A DNA stretch of 64,000 nt from NCBI GenBank assembly GCA_963974445.1, contig CAXBDI010000003.1, positions 8,878-72,877 on the forward strand, read 5' to 3'. The notes beneath the pieces are model-generated. The model was not told the DNA's origin and ran no database searches. It worked only from the letters and a program-made list of their open reading frames with translations. This document shows positions 45,097 to 52,301 of this stretch, one piece after another. Both the position numbers and the translations under genes were made by a program. The number at the start of each line of letters is the position of its first letter. Position 1 is the stretch's first letter. This DNA comes from JACKII01 sp963974445. Its GTDB lineage: Bacteria > Pseudomonadota > Alphaproteobacteria > Bin95.

Positions 45097-45286
45097 CCGC
45101 CACATCCTCCATCGCCGGAAAGATTTGCGCAGGCTCGGTGTCGAACAGGGAGCCGGGCGCCAACCGCTCCAGGCTCGCCTTGGCGCGTTCCAACATCCGC
45201 ACCGCTCGGTCGGCGCTGTCGGCGCCACCCGGATAGCCCTGGCCATTGACCAGCCAAGCCTGCATTTGATCTCTATCAATCATCAT
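45089..45286 (-). CDS. AtzG-like small amidase partner (DUF4089-like)
   Basis: A 65-residue helical protein: MIDRDQMQAWLVNGQGYPGGADSADRAVRMLERAKASLERLAPGSLFDTEPAQIFPAM. Small proteins of this length that end in 'L-F-D-T-E-P-A-x-x-F' and sit directly before an amidase are AtzG/DUF4089 family subunits that stabilise AtzE-type amidases. Its stop overlaps the amidase start by 8 nt, so the two products are made in equal amounts. AGGAGAGAG precedes the first of two adjacent ATGs. The family call rests on motif and position, not on a search. Confidence 0.7.
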   Translation of the reverse strand: MMIDRDQMQAWLVNGQGYPGGADSADRAVRMLERAKASLERLAPGSLFDTEPAQIFPAMEDVADE

Positions 45287-45352
45287 TCTCTCTCCTAGCG
45301 ACTATGCTGACAGTCTAGGCCGAGTTTAAGCGCCAAGCCAGGAGGCAACGTC

Positions 45353-46156
45353 ATGACAGAATCGCCGCTTTCGAAGGTTCCGATCCCAGCCTCGGGCTCC
45401 GCCGGCCTGCCCATCCGCAGCGTGCCGTTCGACGCCCCCTGGCAGTGGCTGACCGATGGCTGGCGCGATCTGCGGCGGGTGTGGCCGCTGTCGCTATCCT
45501 ACGGCGCGGTGTTCGCGGTGGCGGCGCTGGCGCTGCTGGTCGGCCTGTTCATTCAGGGCGCCCAGGCGGTGATCCTGACGCTGGCCGCGGGTTTTCTGTT
45601 GCTGGGGCCCTTGCTGGCCCTCGGTCTCTATGAGGCGAGCCGCCGGTTGGCCGCGGGCGAACCGGTCGATGCCTGGAGAATAGTGTTCGTTCGCACCGCC
45701 TCACCCATGCAGATGGCGTATCTGGGCCTTGTGCTGATGTTGCTGTTTATGTTCTGGCTACGGCTGGCGACATTGTTGTTCGCGCTGTTTTTCGGCCACC
45801 AGGCGTTTCCGCCGCTTGCTGACCTAGTCCCGACGCTGTTGCTGACGGCGCATGGCCTCGGCCTGTTGGTCGTCGGTACGGCCATCGGCGCGGTTCTGGC
45901 CATCACCGCCTTCGCCCTGTCTGCGGTCAGCGTCCCGTTGCTGATGGCCCGCGATATCGACTTTTTCACGGCGGTCGCCACCAGCATCAAGGCTTTGGTC
46001 GAGAACCCGCGGGCGATGCTGCTGTGGGCGGGATTGATCGCGGCACTGATGGCGCTCGGCATGGTGACGATGTTTGTCGGGCTGATTGTCATATTTCCGC
46101 TGATCGGCCACGCCACGTGGCACGCCTATCAGGATGTGGTTGAATCGGACGACTAG
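45353..46156 (+). CDS. DUF2189 domain-containing membrane protein
   Basis: A 267-residue integral membrane protein with about six hydrophobic segments. The DUF2189 traits are the W-L-x-x-G-W-R-D-L opening (PWQWLTDGWRDLRRVWPLS), LLLGPLLALGLYEASRRLAAGE, SVPLLMARDIDFFTAVATSIKALVENP and the end GHATWHAYQDVV. The family is often near cytochrome oxidase genes but its function is unknown. It is the last plus-strand gene before the accessory stretch at 46157-46780. Confidence 0.85.
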   Translation: MTESPLSKVPIPASGSAGLPIRSVPFDAPWQWLTDGWRDLRRVWPLSLSYGAVFAVAALALLVGLFIQGAQAVILTLAAGFLLLGPLLALGLYEASRRLAAGEPVDAWRIVFVRTASPMQMAYLGLVLMLLFMFWLRLATLLFALFFGHQAFPPLADLVPTLLLTAHGLGLLVVGTAIGAVLAITAFALSAVSVPLLMARDIDFFTAVATSIKALVENPRAMLLWAGLIAALMALGMVTMFVGLIVIFPLIGHATWHAYQDVVESDD

Positions 46157-46192
46157 CGCGGCGCCATGCCGAGCGCCGATGGTTGACTGGAT

Positions 46193-46226
46193 TGTTACAG
46201 AAGTGTGACAAAAATCTCTGTACATT
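46193..46226 (+). promoter_or_regulatory. Pho-box-like direct repeats with a downstream -10
   Basis: TGTTACA (46193-46199) and TGTGACA (46204-46210) are related 7-mers that start 11 nt apart, the spacing of a PhoB box, and TACATT (46221-46226) lies 10 nt downstream as a possible -10. A transcript would begin near 46233, about 50 nt before the small ORF at 46284. The match is by eye only. Confidence 0.3.
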
Positions 46227-46283
46227 GCGTCAAAATGGCATAACCTGTCTCCACTGACCGCACCGAACGATGGAGACATAGAT

Positions 46284-46463
46284 ATGCAATCGCCCACGAT
46301 CCTATGGATGGCCTCCAGCCCTCGGCGGCAGGTCTTGACCCGCACGCGGAAGTCTGAAGAGCGGCGGCAAGAGGGGTCGCGCCGGACAGCGGTGTGGTTC
46401 GTCGCGCTCACGGCGGCAGCGACTGCGGCATTGGCTATGCTCGGGCAGTTCCCGACGGCGTAG
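46284..46463 (+). CDS. Possible small membrane protein (59 aa)
   Basis: An ATG at 46284 with GGAG 9 nt upstream opens a 59-codon frame ending in TAG at 46461-46463. The N-terminal part is basic (SPRRQVLTRTRKSEERRQEGSRR) and the C-terminal part is one hydrophobic helix (TAVWFVALTAAATAALAMLG), a common layout for small inner-membrane proteins. It is shorter than most gene callers report. A Pho-box-like element lies about 75 nt upstream. No homolog is known to me. Confidence 0.4.
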   Translation: MQSPTILWMASSPRRQVLTRTRKSEERRQEGSRRTAVWFVALTAAATAALAMLGQFPTA

Positions 46464-46480
46464 AGGGCCGGGCGATCGCG

Positions 46481-46774
46481 GTTCCAGATCGAGTTCGAAA
46501 CCTTCATGACCGTTGACGAAGCCTAAGCGCGCATAAAAACGGTGCGCGTTCCTACGGGTTTTGTCCGAGGTCAATTGCGCCAGAGAGGGACCGCGCTCCG
46601 ATGCGGCGACGCGCACCGCTGCGGTCTGGCCACCGCCAGCAATTGGTTCAATTGGTTCGGGTCGGCATCGACGGCCTGAAAGGCCGCCGGATGCCGCGAA
46701 TCCAGCGGCAAGCTTGGCTGCTCGCGGCCTCGGCCCAAATCGTTGGCGGTGGCGGGGCGGAAGCGCGCCGGCAT
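46481..46774 (-). pseudogene. Decayed GNAT acetyltransferase gene
   Basis: Two minus-strand frames together spell a GNAT protein with pieces missing. Frame one, from ATG 46774, gives MPARFRPATANDL, then GRGREQPSLPL, then AFQAVDADPNQLNQLLAVA. A frame shift near 46630 leads to AVRVAASERG, then LAQLTSDKTRRNAHRFYARLGFVNGHEGFEL. The family normally has about 20 residues after ATANDL, about 20-30 after LLAVA, and the RGxGxG acetyl-CoA helix after ASERG; all are lost. The start lies 4 nt after the MBL gene stop, suggesting an old MBL-GNAT operon. The homology is inferred from the motifs. Confidence 0.75.
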
Positions 46775-46778
46775 AGCG

Positions 46779-47756
46779 CTAGACGTGCAATTGATAGCTG
46801 ACAGCGCTCCAGCGGAAGCCGCCACCGCTCATCGGCTGGACAAAGCCGACGGCGGGGAATGGCATATGATAACCGGTGGCCGGAATACCGTCGGCGGCGG
46901 CCATGCCCAGCAGTTTCTTGCGGGTCGCGACCGCGCCCTCCTTATCCATGTCGAAGCGCACGTGCCAGTCCGGCTTTTGCAGGCTGACGATGTAGTGGTT
47001 GCAGACGTCGGCGAACAGCAGCAGGCGCTTGCCCTCGCTTTCGATGTGAAAGGCCATATGGCCCGGCGTATGGCCGAAGGCCGCGACGGATGTTATGCCG
47101 CCCGCGACGCTGCCCTCGTCGCCGAGGAAGCTCATCTTATCGGCGAGAGGCACGACATTCGACTGCACCAGCTTGCCGACGCGGTTCTCCGCCATATCCG
47201 GCTTGGACCAGAAGTCGTACTCGGCCTGGCCGGTCACATAGCGGGCGTTCGGGAAGGCCGGTTTGCCGCCTTCCATCAGGCCGCCGATGTGATCGGGGTG
47301 CATGTGGGTGAGGACGACGATGTCGATCTGGTCCGCGCCATAGCCCGCGTTTGCGAGGCGGGCGACGAGGGCGCCTGCGTTCGGGCGGCGGCCTGCGCCG
47401 TTGCCGGTGTCGAACAGCACCAACTCGCCGCCGGTGTTGACGATCACCGGCGTAAACCCGATTTCCATGCGGGTTGGCGGCAGGTTGTTGGCCGCTGCGT
47501 ATTCCTGCACCGTCTCCGCCGTCTGGTTCTCGCCGAAGATCGGATGGGGTCCGTCGAGGGCGATAGCGCCGTCGTGGATCGTCGTGACTTCGAACTTGCC
47601 GAGCGGGAAGCGGTAGACCGATGGACGAGTCGGCCCCAGCATCGGCGCGGCGGCGCTGGCGGTGTTCAAAACGGCACTGCCCAGCATCGGTGCGGCGGCG
47701 GCGAGGCCGGCAGCAGCGCCCAGCGCACCGCGGCGGGTGAGATGTGAGGTGGTCAT
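46779..47756 (-). CDS. Tat-exported MBL-fold metallo-hydrolase
   Basis: A 325-residue metallo-beta-lactamase-fold enzyme. The N-terminus has a twin-Arg element (LTRRGALGAAAGLAAAAPMLG) and a hydrophobic stretch, so export by Tat is likely. Metal ligands are the HxHxDH of THMHPDHIGG, His in AFGHTPGHMAF and Asp in LLFADVCNH. VNTGGELVLFDTGNGAGRRPNAGALV is the dizinc-site surround of the methyl-parathion-hydrolase/AHL-lactonase-like group. The substrate, possibly a lactone or phosphotriester, is unknown. AAGGGAG lies 9 nt before the ATG at 47756. The decayed GNAT gene follows it. Confidence 0.88.
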   Translation of the reverse strand: MTTSHLTRRGALGAAAGLAAAAPMLGSAVLNTASAAAPMLGPTRPSVYRFPLGKFEVTTIHDGAIALDGPHPIFGENQTAETVQEYAAANNLPPTRMEIGFTPVIVNTGGELVLFDTGNGAGRRPNAGALVARLANAGYGADQIDIVVLTHMHPDHIGGLMEGGKPAFPNARYVTGQAEYDFWSKPDMAENRVGKLVQSNVVPLADKMSFLGDEGSVAGGITSVAAFGHTPGHMAFHIESEGKRLLLFADVCNHYIVSLQKPDWHVRFDMDKEGAVATRKKLLGMAAADGIPATGYHMPFPAVGFVQPMSGGGFRWSAVSYQLHV

Positions 47757-47854
47757 GCGGATATCTCCCTTGGGTGCGAGCATGGACGAGGTTGCTTATT
47801 CGAAGCCGAACCCGCAACCAAATCAACCGGTCATTGCGACCGTGTCTTGCAGGA

Positions 47855-49927
47855 TCACGCTAAATTGAGCGCCTTCAACACAAAGGCATATTGCAGCGCA
47901 TCCTCCTTTAGGCTGTCGAAGCGGCCGGAGGCGCCGCCGTGGCCGGCGGTCATCTCGGTCTTCAGCAGCAGCATGTTCTGGTCGGTCTTGGTGGCGCGCA
48001 GCTTGGCCACCCACTTCGCCGGCTCCCAGTATGTCACCCGCGGGTCGCTGAGGCCACCGATGGCCAGGATTGGCGGATAATCCTGCGCGGTGATGTTGTC
48101 GTAGGGGCTATAGCCCTGCATCCGCTCGAAGACGACCGGGTCTTTGATCGGGTTGCCCCATTCCGGCCATTCCGCAGGGGTCAACGGCAAGGTCGGGTCG
48201 CAGATGGTGTTGAGCACGTCAACGAACGGCACGTTGGCGACGATGGCCGCGAACTTCTGCGGCGCCCAGTTGGCGACCACACCCATCAGCATGCCGCCGG
48301 CGCTGCCGCCCTCGGCTGCGACTGCATCGGCCTGGGCGATTCCTTCCGTCACCAGATGATCGCGTACACAGATGAAGTCGCGGAAGGTGTTTTCCTTCTT
48401 TTCGCGCGTGCCTTCCGTGTACCAGCGATAGCCTTTGTCCATGCCGCCGCGCACGTGCGCCTGCGCCCAGACGAAGCCGCGGTCGACCAGGCTGAGCCGC
48501 ACAACGCCGAAACTCGCCGGCAGGCTGATGCCATAGGAGCCATAGCCGTAGAGCAGCGTCGGCGCCGGCAGCTTCGCGTCGGCGCGGTGCACCAGGGTGA
48601 TCGGCACCTCCTCGCCATCGCCGGTTTTCGCCAAAAGGCGGCGGGTGACGTAGTCGGCGGGATCGTGGCCGCTCGGCACCTCCTGGCGTTTGCGCAGAAT
48701 GCGCTCGCGGGTGGTCAGGTCGTAATCATAGGTCTCCTGCGGCGTCGTCATCGAGGAATAGACGAAGCGTAGGGTCGTGGTCTCGAACTCCAGCCCACCG
48801 CCGAGGCCGAGCGAATAGGCCTCCTCTTCGAAGCCGATGGAGTGCTCCTCACCGCCGGCGCTCGCGCGCACGATCAGGCGGGGCAGGCCGCCCACCCGCT
48901 CCAGCCGGGTGAGGTGCTGATGGGTGAGGTGAAAGCCCAGGATCAAGCGCCCGCTCTGGTGCGGCACCAGATCCCGCCAGTTGTCGCGACCGGGGTTCTC
49001 GACCGGCGCGGTCACCAGCTTGTAGTCTTCCGCCGCATCGGCGTTGGTACGGATAACGAAGCGCTCGCCGTCATGGTCCAGGTCGTACTCGACGCTCTCG
49101 GCCCGGGCGGCGATCAGCCGAGGCTCGGCGGTGGGATCGCCGGAGGGGATCACATGCCATTCGCTGGTCTGGTGGTCGTGGGTGGTGATGGCGATGAAGG
49201 CGCGCGACGCGGTACGGCCGACGCCGACGAAATAGCCGGGGTCTTTTTCCTCATAGACGCAGACGTCCTTGGCCTGGTCCGTACCGAGTTCGTGCCGCCA
49301 GACGCTGTAGGGCCGCCAGTTGGCGTCGCGTTTGGTGTAGAACAGGTGCTGGCCGTCGCCGGCCCAGGTCATTGAAGGCGTCGCCTCGTGCAGCTCGTCG
49401 GCGAGTTCATCGCCGGAGGCCAGATCGCGCACCCGGATGGTGTATTGCTCAGAGCCGCTGGTATCCGCGGCCCAGGCGAGCAGCGCGTGGTCGTCGGTGT
49501 GCTGCATACTGGCGATGCGGAAATAGGCTTTGCCCTCTGCCTCGGCATCGCCGTCGAGCATGACCTCGGGCCGGTCCGGCGCATCGACAGGTGAGCGGCA
49601 GAATTGCGGGTGCTGTGCGCCGGGCTGAAACCGGCTGAAATACGCCCACTCGCCGTCCGGCAGAGGCACGGAGGCGTCGTCCTCCTTCAGGCGGCCTTTC
49701 ATCTCGGCGAAGAGCTTGGCTTGCAGGGCCTCGGTGTCGGCCATGACGGCCTCGGTGTAGGCGTTCTCCGCCTCCAGATAGGCGCGAATTTCGGGATCGA
49801 GGACACTGGGGTCGGCCATCACCTCCTGCCAGTTCTCGGCCCGCAGCCAGGCATAGGGGTCGGCGATACGCTGGCCATGATGCTCCATGTGAGCATCGCA
49901 GGTGCGGGCGACGGGTGGTGTTGGCAT
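47855..49927 (-). CDS. S9 family peptidase (oligopeptidase B-like)
   Basis: A 690-residue prolyl-oligopeptidase-family enzyme: an N-terminal beta-propeller gate follows DPYAWLRAENWQEVMADPSVLDPEIRAYLEAEN, and the C-terminal alpha/beta-hydrolase domain contains the nucleophile Ser (about residue 541) in AAEGGSAGGMLMGVVAN, the Asp near VFERMQGYSPYDN...PRVTYWEPAKW and His near residue 663 in MTAGHGGASGRFDSLKEDALQYAFVL. These fit PtrB, which cuts short peptides after Arg or Lys. No signal peptide is seen, so it is cytoplasmic. It is separated from the TauD gene by copy C of the palindromic repeat. Confidence 0.93.
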   Translation of the reverse strand: MPTPPVARTCDAHMEHHGQRIADPYAWLRAENWQEVMADPSVLDPEIRAYLEAENAYTEAVMADTEALQAKLFAEMKGRLKEDDASVPLPDGEWAYFSRFQPGAQHPQFCRSPVDAPDRPEVMLDGDAEAEGKAYFRIASMQHTDDHALLAWAADTSGSEQYTIRVRDLASGDELADELHEATPSMTWAGDGQHLFYTKRDANWRPYSVWRHELGTDQAKDVCVYEEKDPGYFVGVGRTASRAFIAITTHDHQTSEWHVIPSGDPTAEPRLIAARAESVEYDLDHDGERFVIRTNADAAEDYKLVTAPVENPGRDNWRDLVPHQSGRLILGFHLTHQHLTRLERVGGLPRLIVRASAGGEEHSIGFEEEAYSLGLGGGLEFETTTLRFVYSSMTTPQETYDYDLTTRERILRKRQEVPSGHDPADYVTRRLLAKTGDGEEVPITLVHRADAKLPAPTLLYGYGSYGISLPASFGVVRLSLVDRGFVWAQAHVRGGMDKGYRWYTEGTREKKENTFRDFICVRDHLVTEGIAQADAVAAEGGSAGGMLMGVVANWAPQKFAAIVANVPFVDVLNTICDPTLPLTPAEWPEWGNPIKDPVVFERMQGYSPYDNITAQDYPPILAIGGLSDPRVTYWEPAKWVAKLRATKTDQNMLLLKTEMTAGHGGASGRFDSLKEDALQYAFVLKALNLA

Positions 49928-50014
49928 GCGGAACGGGTCCTTAGAGAGCGGGCGGCGGAGGCTCGTTTTAGCTCAGCTTGGGCGAGGAGTGGGCCAAATC
50001 AACCACAATCGCCC

Positions 50015-50108
50015 CCCCGCTTGACGCGGGGTCCATGCCTGAGAGCCAACCGCAGAGTTCGCTCCTTGTGTTGACTGCTCAGGCATGGACCCCGGATCAA
50101 GTCCGGGG
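50015..50108. repeat. Composite palindromic intergenic repeat, copy C (94 nt)
   Basis: The clearest copy: CCCCGCTTGACGCGGGG (50015-50031) then TCCATGCCTGAGAG on the left; CTCAGGCATGGA (50078-50089) then CCCCGGATCAAGTCCGGGG (50090-50108) on the right. The two CATGCCTGAG/CTCAGGCATG segments are perfectly complementary over 10 nt, so either two local hairpins or one long stem can form. It lies between the S9 peptidase and TauD genes, which run in the same direction. The rest of 49928-50155 shows no gene. Confidence 0.75.
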
Positions 50109-50155
50109 CGGAGGGAAGTGGGACGTTTTCCGGTTTCCAACAGCCGCCAGCGACC

Positions 50156-51130
50156 TCACCCAGACGCCGCCGCAATCCCGCCGCCGGCGCGGTCGTGGTG
50201 GGCGTGCATGTCCTGGTCCGGTGGGCGCTGCGGCCAGTCGGGCATCATCAACCAGAGGCGGAGCATGTGGCGCTTCTCCGCAAGCGCCTGCGCATCCTCG
50301 TAGTCGGCGCGGCCGTGGAAGATCAGGCGGTTGTTGAGGAATTGAATTTCGCCGGGCTGCAAGTCCATCTCGAAGCACAACTCCGGCCGCTGTGCGACGG
50401 TATTGACCAGGGCTAGGGCGTCCTTTTCCTGAGCAGTCAGAGTCACGCCCTCGCTTTCGGTATTGCGCACGGCGATGGGCAGGTAGAACGAGGCGGGCCG
50501 GCCCTCGATCTGGCCAAATACCGGCACCCGGTGCGGTGTGACCGGCGGCGCGCCGGCCTGCCGGTCCTCGCGGCGGCTGGTGTAGTGGAAGCCGCGCTCC
50601 AACAGCGGGATCATGTCCGGATAGTCGGCGGCGATGGCGTCTCGAACCGACGTCGAGGCGGTGATACGGCTGCCACCGCCGGCCACCGCTCGCTTCACAC
50701 ACAGCAGACCGACCACATCCACCGGGTCCATATGCATTTCCAGCGCGCCGCCGACGGTGTAGTAGCGGCCACCCTCGCCGATATCGCGGACATGGCCGAG
50801 CCGGTCGCCTTTGTAACTTTGCGAGACGCCAATGCCGATCTGCGCGCCCAGCACCCAGTAGGCGCGGGCGATATCCTCCTCGCTCCAGCGCTGCACCGGC
50901 AGCCGGCGGATCAGGGCTAAGCCGCGGCCCTGTTCCAGTTGCGCCTTGATTTGGGCGGCCATCGGCGCGAAGGCCGGCAGTACGCAGTCGACAGGCGTCA
51001 GGTCTTCCAGCGGTTTCGCGCGCAGAGCCGGCAACGTCGCCTCCAACTCCGCCAATACCGCGGGCGGCAGGTCGTATATCCAACCGGTGTCGGCTTCCAG
51101 ATCGGCGGCGGTCCAGGCGTAGGCGGTCAT
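50156..51130 (-). CDS. TauD/TfdA-family Fe(II)/2-oxoglutarate dioxygenase
   Basis: A 324-residue protein with the iron facial triad: His133-x-Asp135 in EMHMDPVDVVGLLC and distal His at about 272 in LIFHGRADYED, followed by RLWLMMPDWPQRPPDQDMHAHHD, where the Arg binds 2-oxoglutarate. GLALIRRLPVQRWSEEDIARAYWVLGAQIGIGVSQ is the usual N-terminal part of the TauD/TfdA family. TauD itself removes sulfite from taurine, and TfdA cuts aryloxy ethers; the substrate is unknown. The ORF end carries a His/Asp-rich tail with no obvious role. It is divergent from ribF. Confidence 0.88.
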   Translation of the reverse strand: MTAYAWTAADLEADTGWIYDLPPAVLAELEATLPALRAKPLEDLTPVDCVLPAFAPMAAQIKAQLEQGRGLALIRRLPVQRWSEEDIARAYWVLGAQIGIGVSQSYKGDRLGHVRDIGEGGRYYTVGGALEMHMDPVDVVGLLCVKRAVAGGGSRITASTSVRDAIAADYPDMIPLLERGFHYTSRREDRQAGAPPVTPHRVPVFGQIEGRPASFYLPIAVRNTESEGVTLTAQEKDALALVNTVAQRPELCFEMDLQPGEIQFLNNRLIFHGRADYEDAQALAEKRHMLRLWLMMPDWPQRPPDQDMHAHHDRAGGGIAAASG

Positions 51131-51232
51131 GACAAGCTTTCAGCGTCGATTGAGTGTCGCACCATTGCGACCGATCCAGACCGCCTGGTCAAGGGTTTGC
51201 CTGCGCGGCGAGACCCTGCGGCAGCCCTGAAC

Positions 51233-51262
51233 TTGTGAGATCGGGGCTGTCTCCGCTATGCT
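51233..51262 (+). promoter_or_regulatory. Candidate promoter of ribF
   Basis: TTGTGA (51233-51238) and TATGCT (51257-51262) with an 18-nt spacer lie in the gap between tauD-like and ribF. Transcription would start near 51269, about 44 nt before the ribF start. No FMN riboswitch is recognisable in this leader. Confidence 0.4.
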
Positions 51263-51312
51263 AGAAGCAGCTGGCTGTCTGTAGCGCGGCCCAAAGCTTC
51301 AAGGACGAACCG

Positions 51313-52257
51313 TTGCACCATTTCCGTGGCCTAGAGCCTCTGCCGCAAGACCTGCGCGGCGCCGCCGTGGCGCTCGGCAATTTCGACGGTGTGCATTTCG
51401 GCCACCGGGCGATTTTGGCGGCGGCGCGGGCGGCTGGCGGGCGGTTGGGCGTGGTGACGTTCGAGCCGCATCCACGCAGTGTGTTGCGCCCGCCGGCCAG
51501 GCCGTTCCGCCTGACCTCAGCCACCAGCAAGGCGCAGGCGCTGGCCGATGTCGGCGTCGAACTGCTGGTGGAAGTGCCATTCACCCTGGAATTCGCCAAA
51601 CTCCCGCCGGAGGACTTTGTGCGCAAGGTGTTGGTCGATACGGTCGGCGCGGGGCATGTGGTCGTCGGCTTCGATTTCCGCTTCGGCGCAAAACGCGCCG
51701 GCACCGCCGCAACCATGCGCGCGTTGGGCGAGCGATACGGCTTTGGCGTGACGGTGGTCGAGGAAGTGCAGGCAAAGGATGGCGCGTCGTTCTCGTCCAC
51801 CGCCATCCGCGAGCATCTGCGCGAAGGCCATCCGCTGGAGGCCGCCCGCATGCTGGGCCATTGGTGGGAGATCGACGGCATCGTCGCCGCCGGTCAGCAG
51901 CGTGGCCGCACCATTGGCTTTCCGACGGCCAATCTTTCCCTCGGCGATCTGTTGGAGCCAGCGCTCGGCGTCTATGCCGTGCGCTGCTCGATTGGCGAGG
52001 GCGAGAACCTGCGCTGGTACGATGCCATCGCCAACCTTGGCCGCCGCCCGACGGTGGATGGCGAGACCTTGCTGTTGGAAACGCACGTGTTTGACTTTGA
52101 GGGCAATCTCTACGACAAGCCGATGCGCGTGCAACTGCTGGCCTTCATCCGGCCGGAGCGCAAGTTCGACAGTTTCGAGATGCTGCGCGACCAGATCGCC
52201 AAGGATTGCGACACCGCGCGGGCGATGTTGCCGGAAATACCGGCCGACCCGCTTTAG
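51313..52257 (+). CDS. ribF: Bifunctional riboflavin kinase/FAD synthetase
   Basis: RibF phosphorylates riboflavin to FMN and then adenylates it to FAD. The 314-residue product carries GNFDGVHFGHRAIL (HxGH nucleotidyltransferase site) near the start and the kinase C-terminal domain with GRTIGFPTANLSLGDLLEPALGVYAVR and LLLETHVFDFEGNLYDKPMRVQLLAFIRPE. The start is TTG at 51313, supported by AAGGA 7 nt upstream; the next possible start would cut the chain short. It begins the ribF-ileS-lspA run, an order conserved in many bacteria. Confidence 0.95.
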   Translation: MHHFRGLEPLPQDLRGAAVALGNFDGVHFGHRAILAAARAAGGRLGVVTFEPHPRSVLRPPARPFRLTSATSKAQALADVGVELLVEVPFTLEFAKLPPEDFVRKVLVDTVGAGHVVVGFDFRFGAKRAGTAATMRALGERYGFGVTVVEEVQAKDGASFSSTAIREHLREGHPLEAARMLGHWWEIDGIVAAGQQRGRTIGFPTANLSLGDLLEPALGVYAVRCSIGEGENLRWYDAIANLGRRPTVDGETLLLETHVFDFEGNLYDKPMRVQLLAFIRPERKFDSFEMLRDQIAKDCDTARAMLPEIPADPL

Positions 52258-52301
52258 CACCCTATATATTGAGCCGACCCAAGTTAGAGAGTCCCCGACC
52301 T

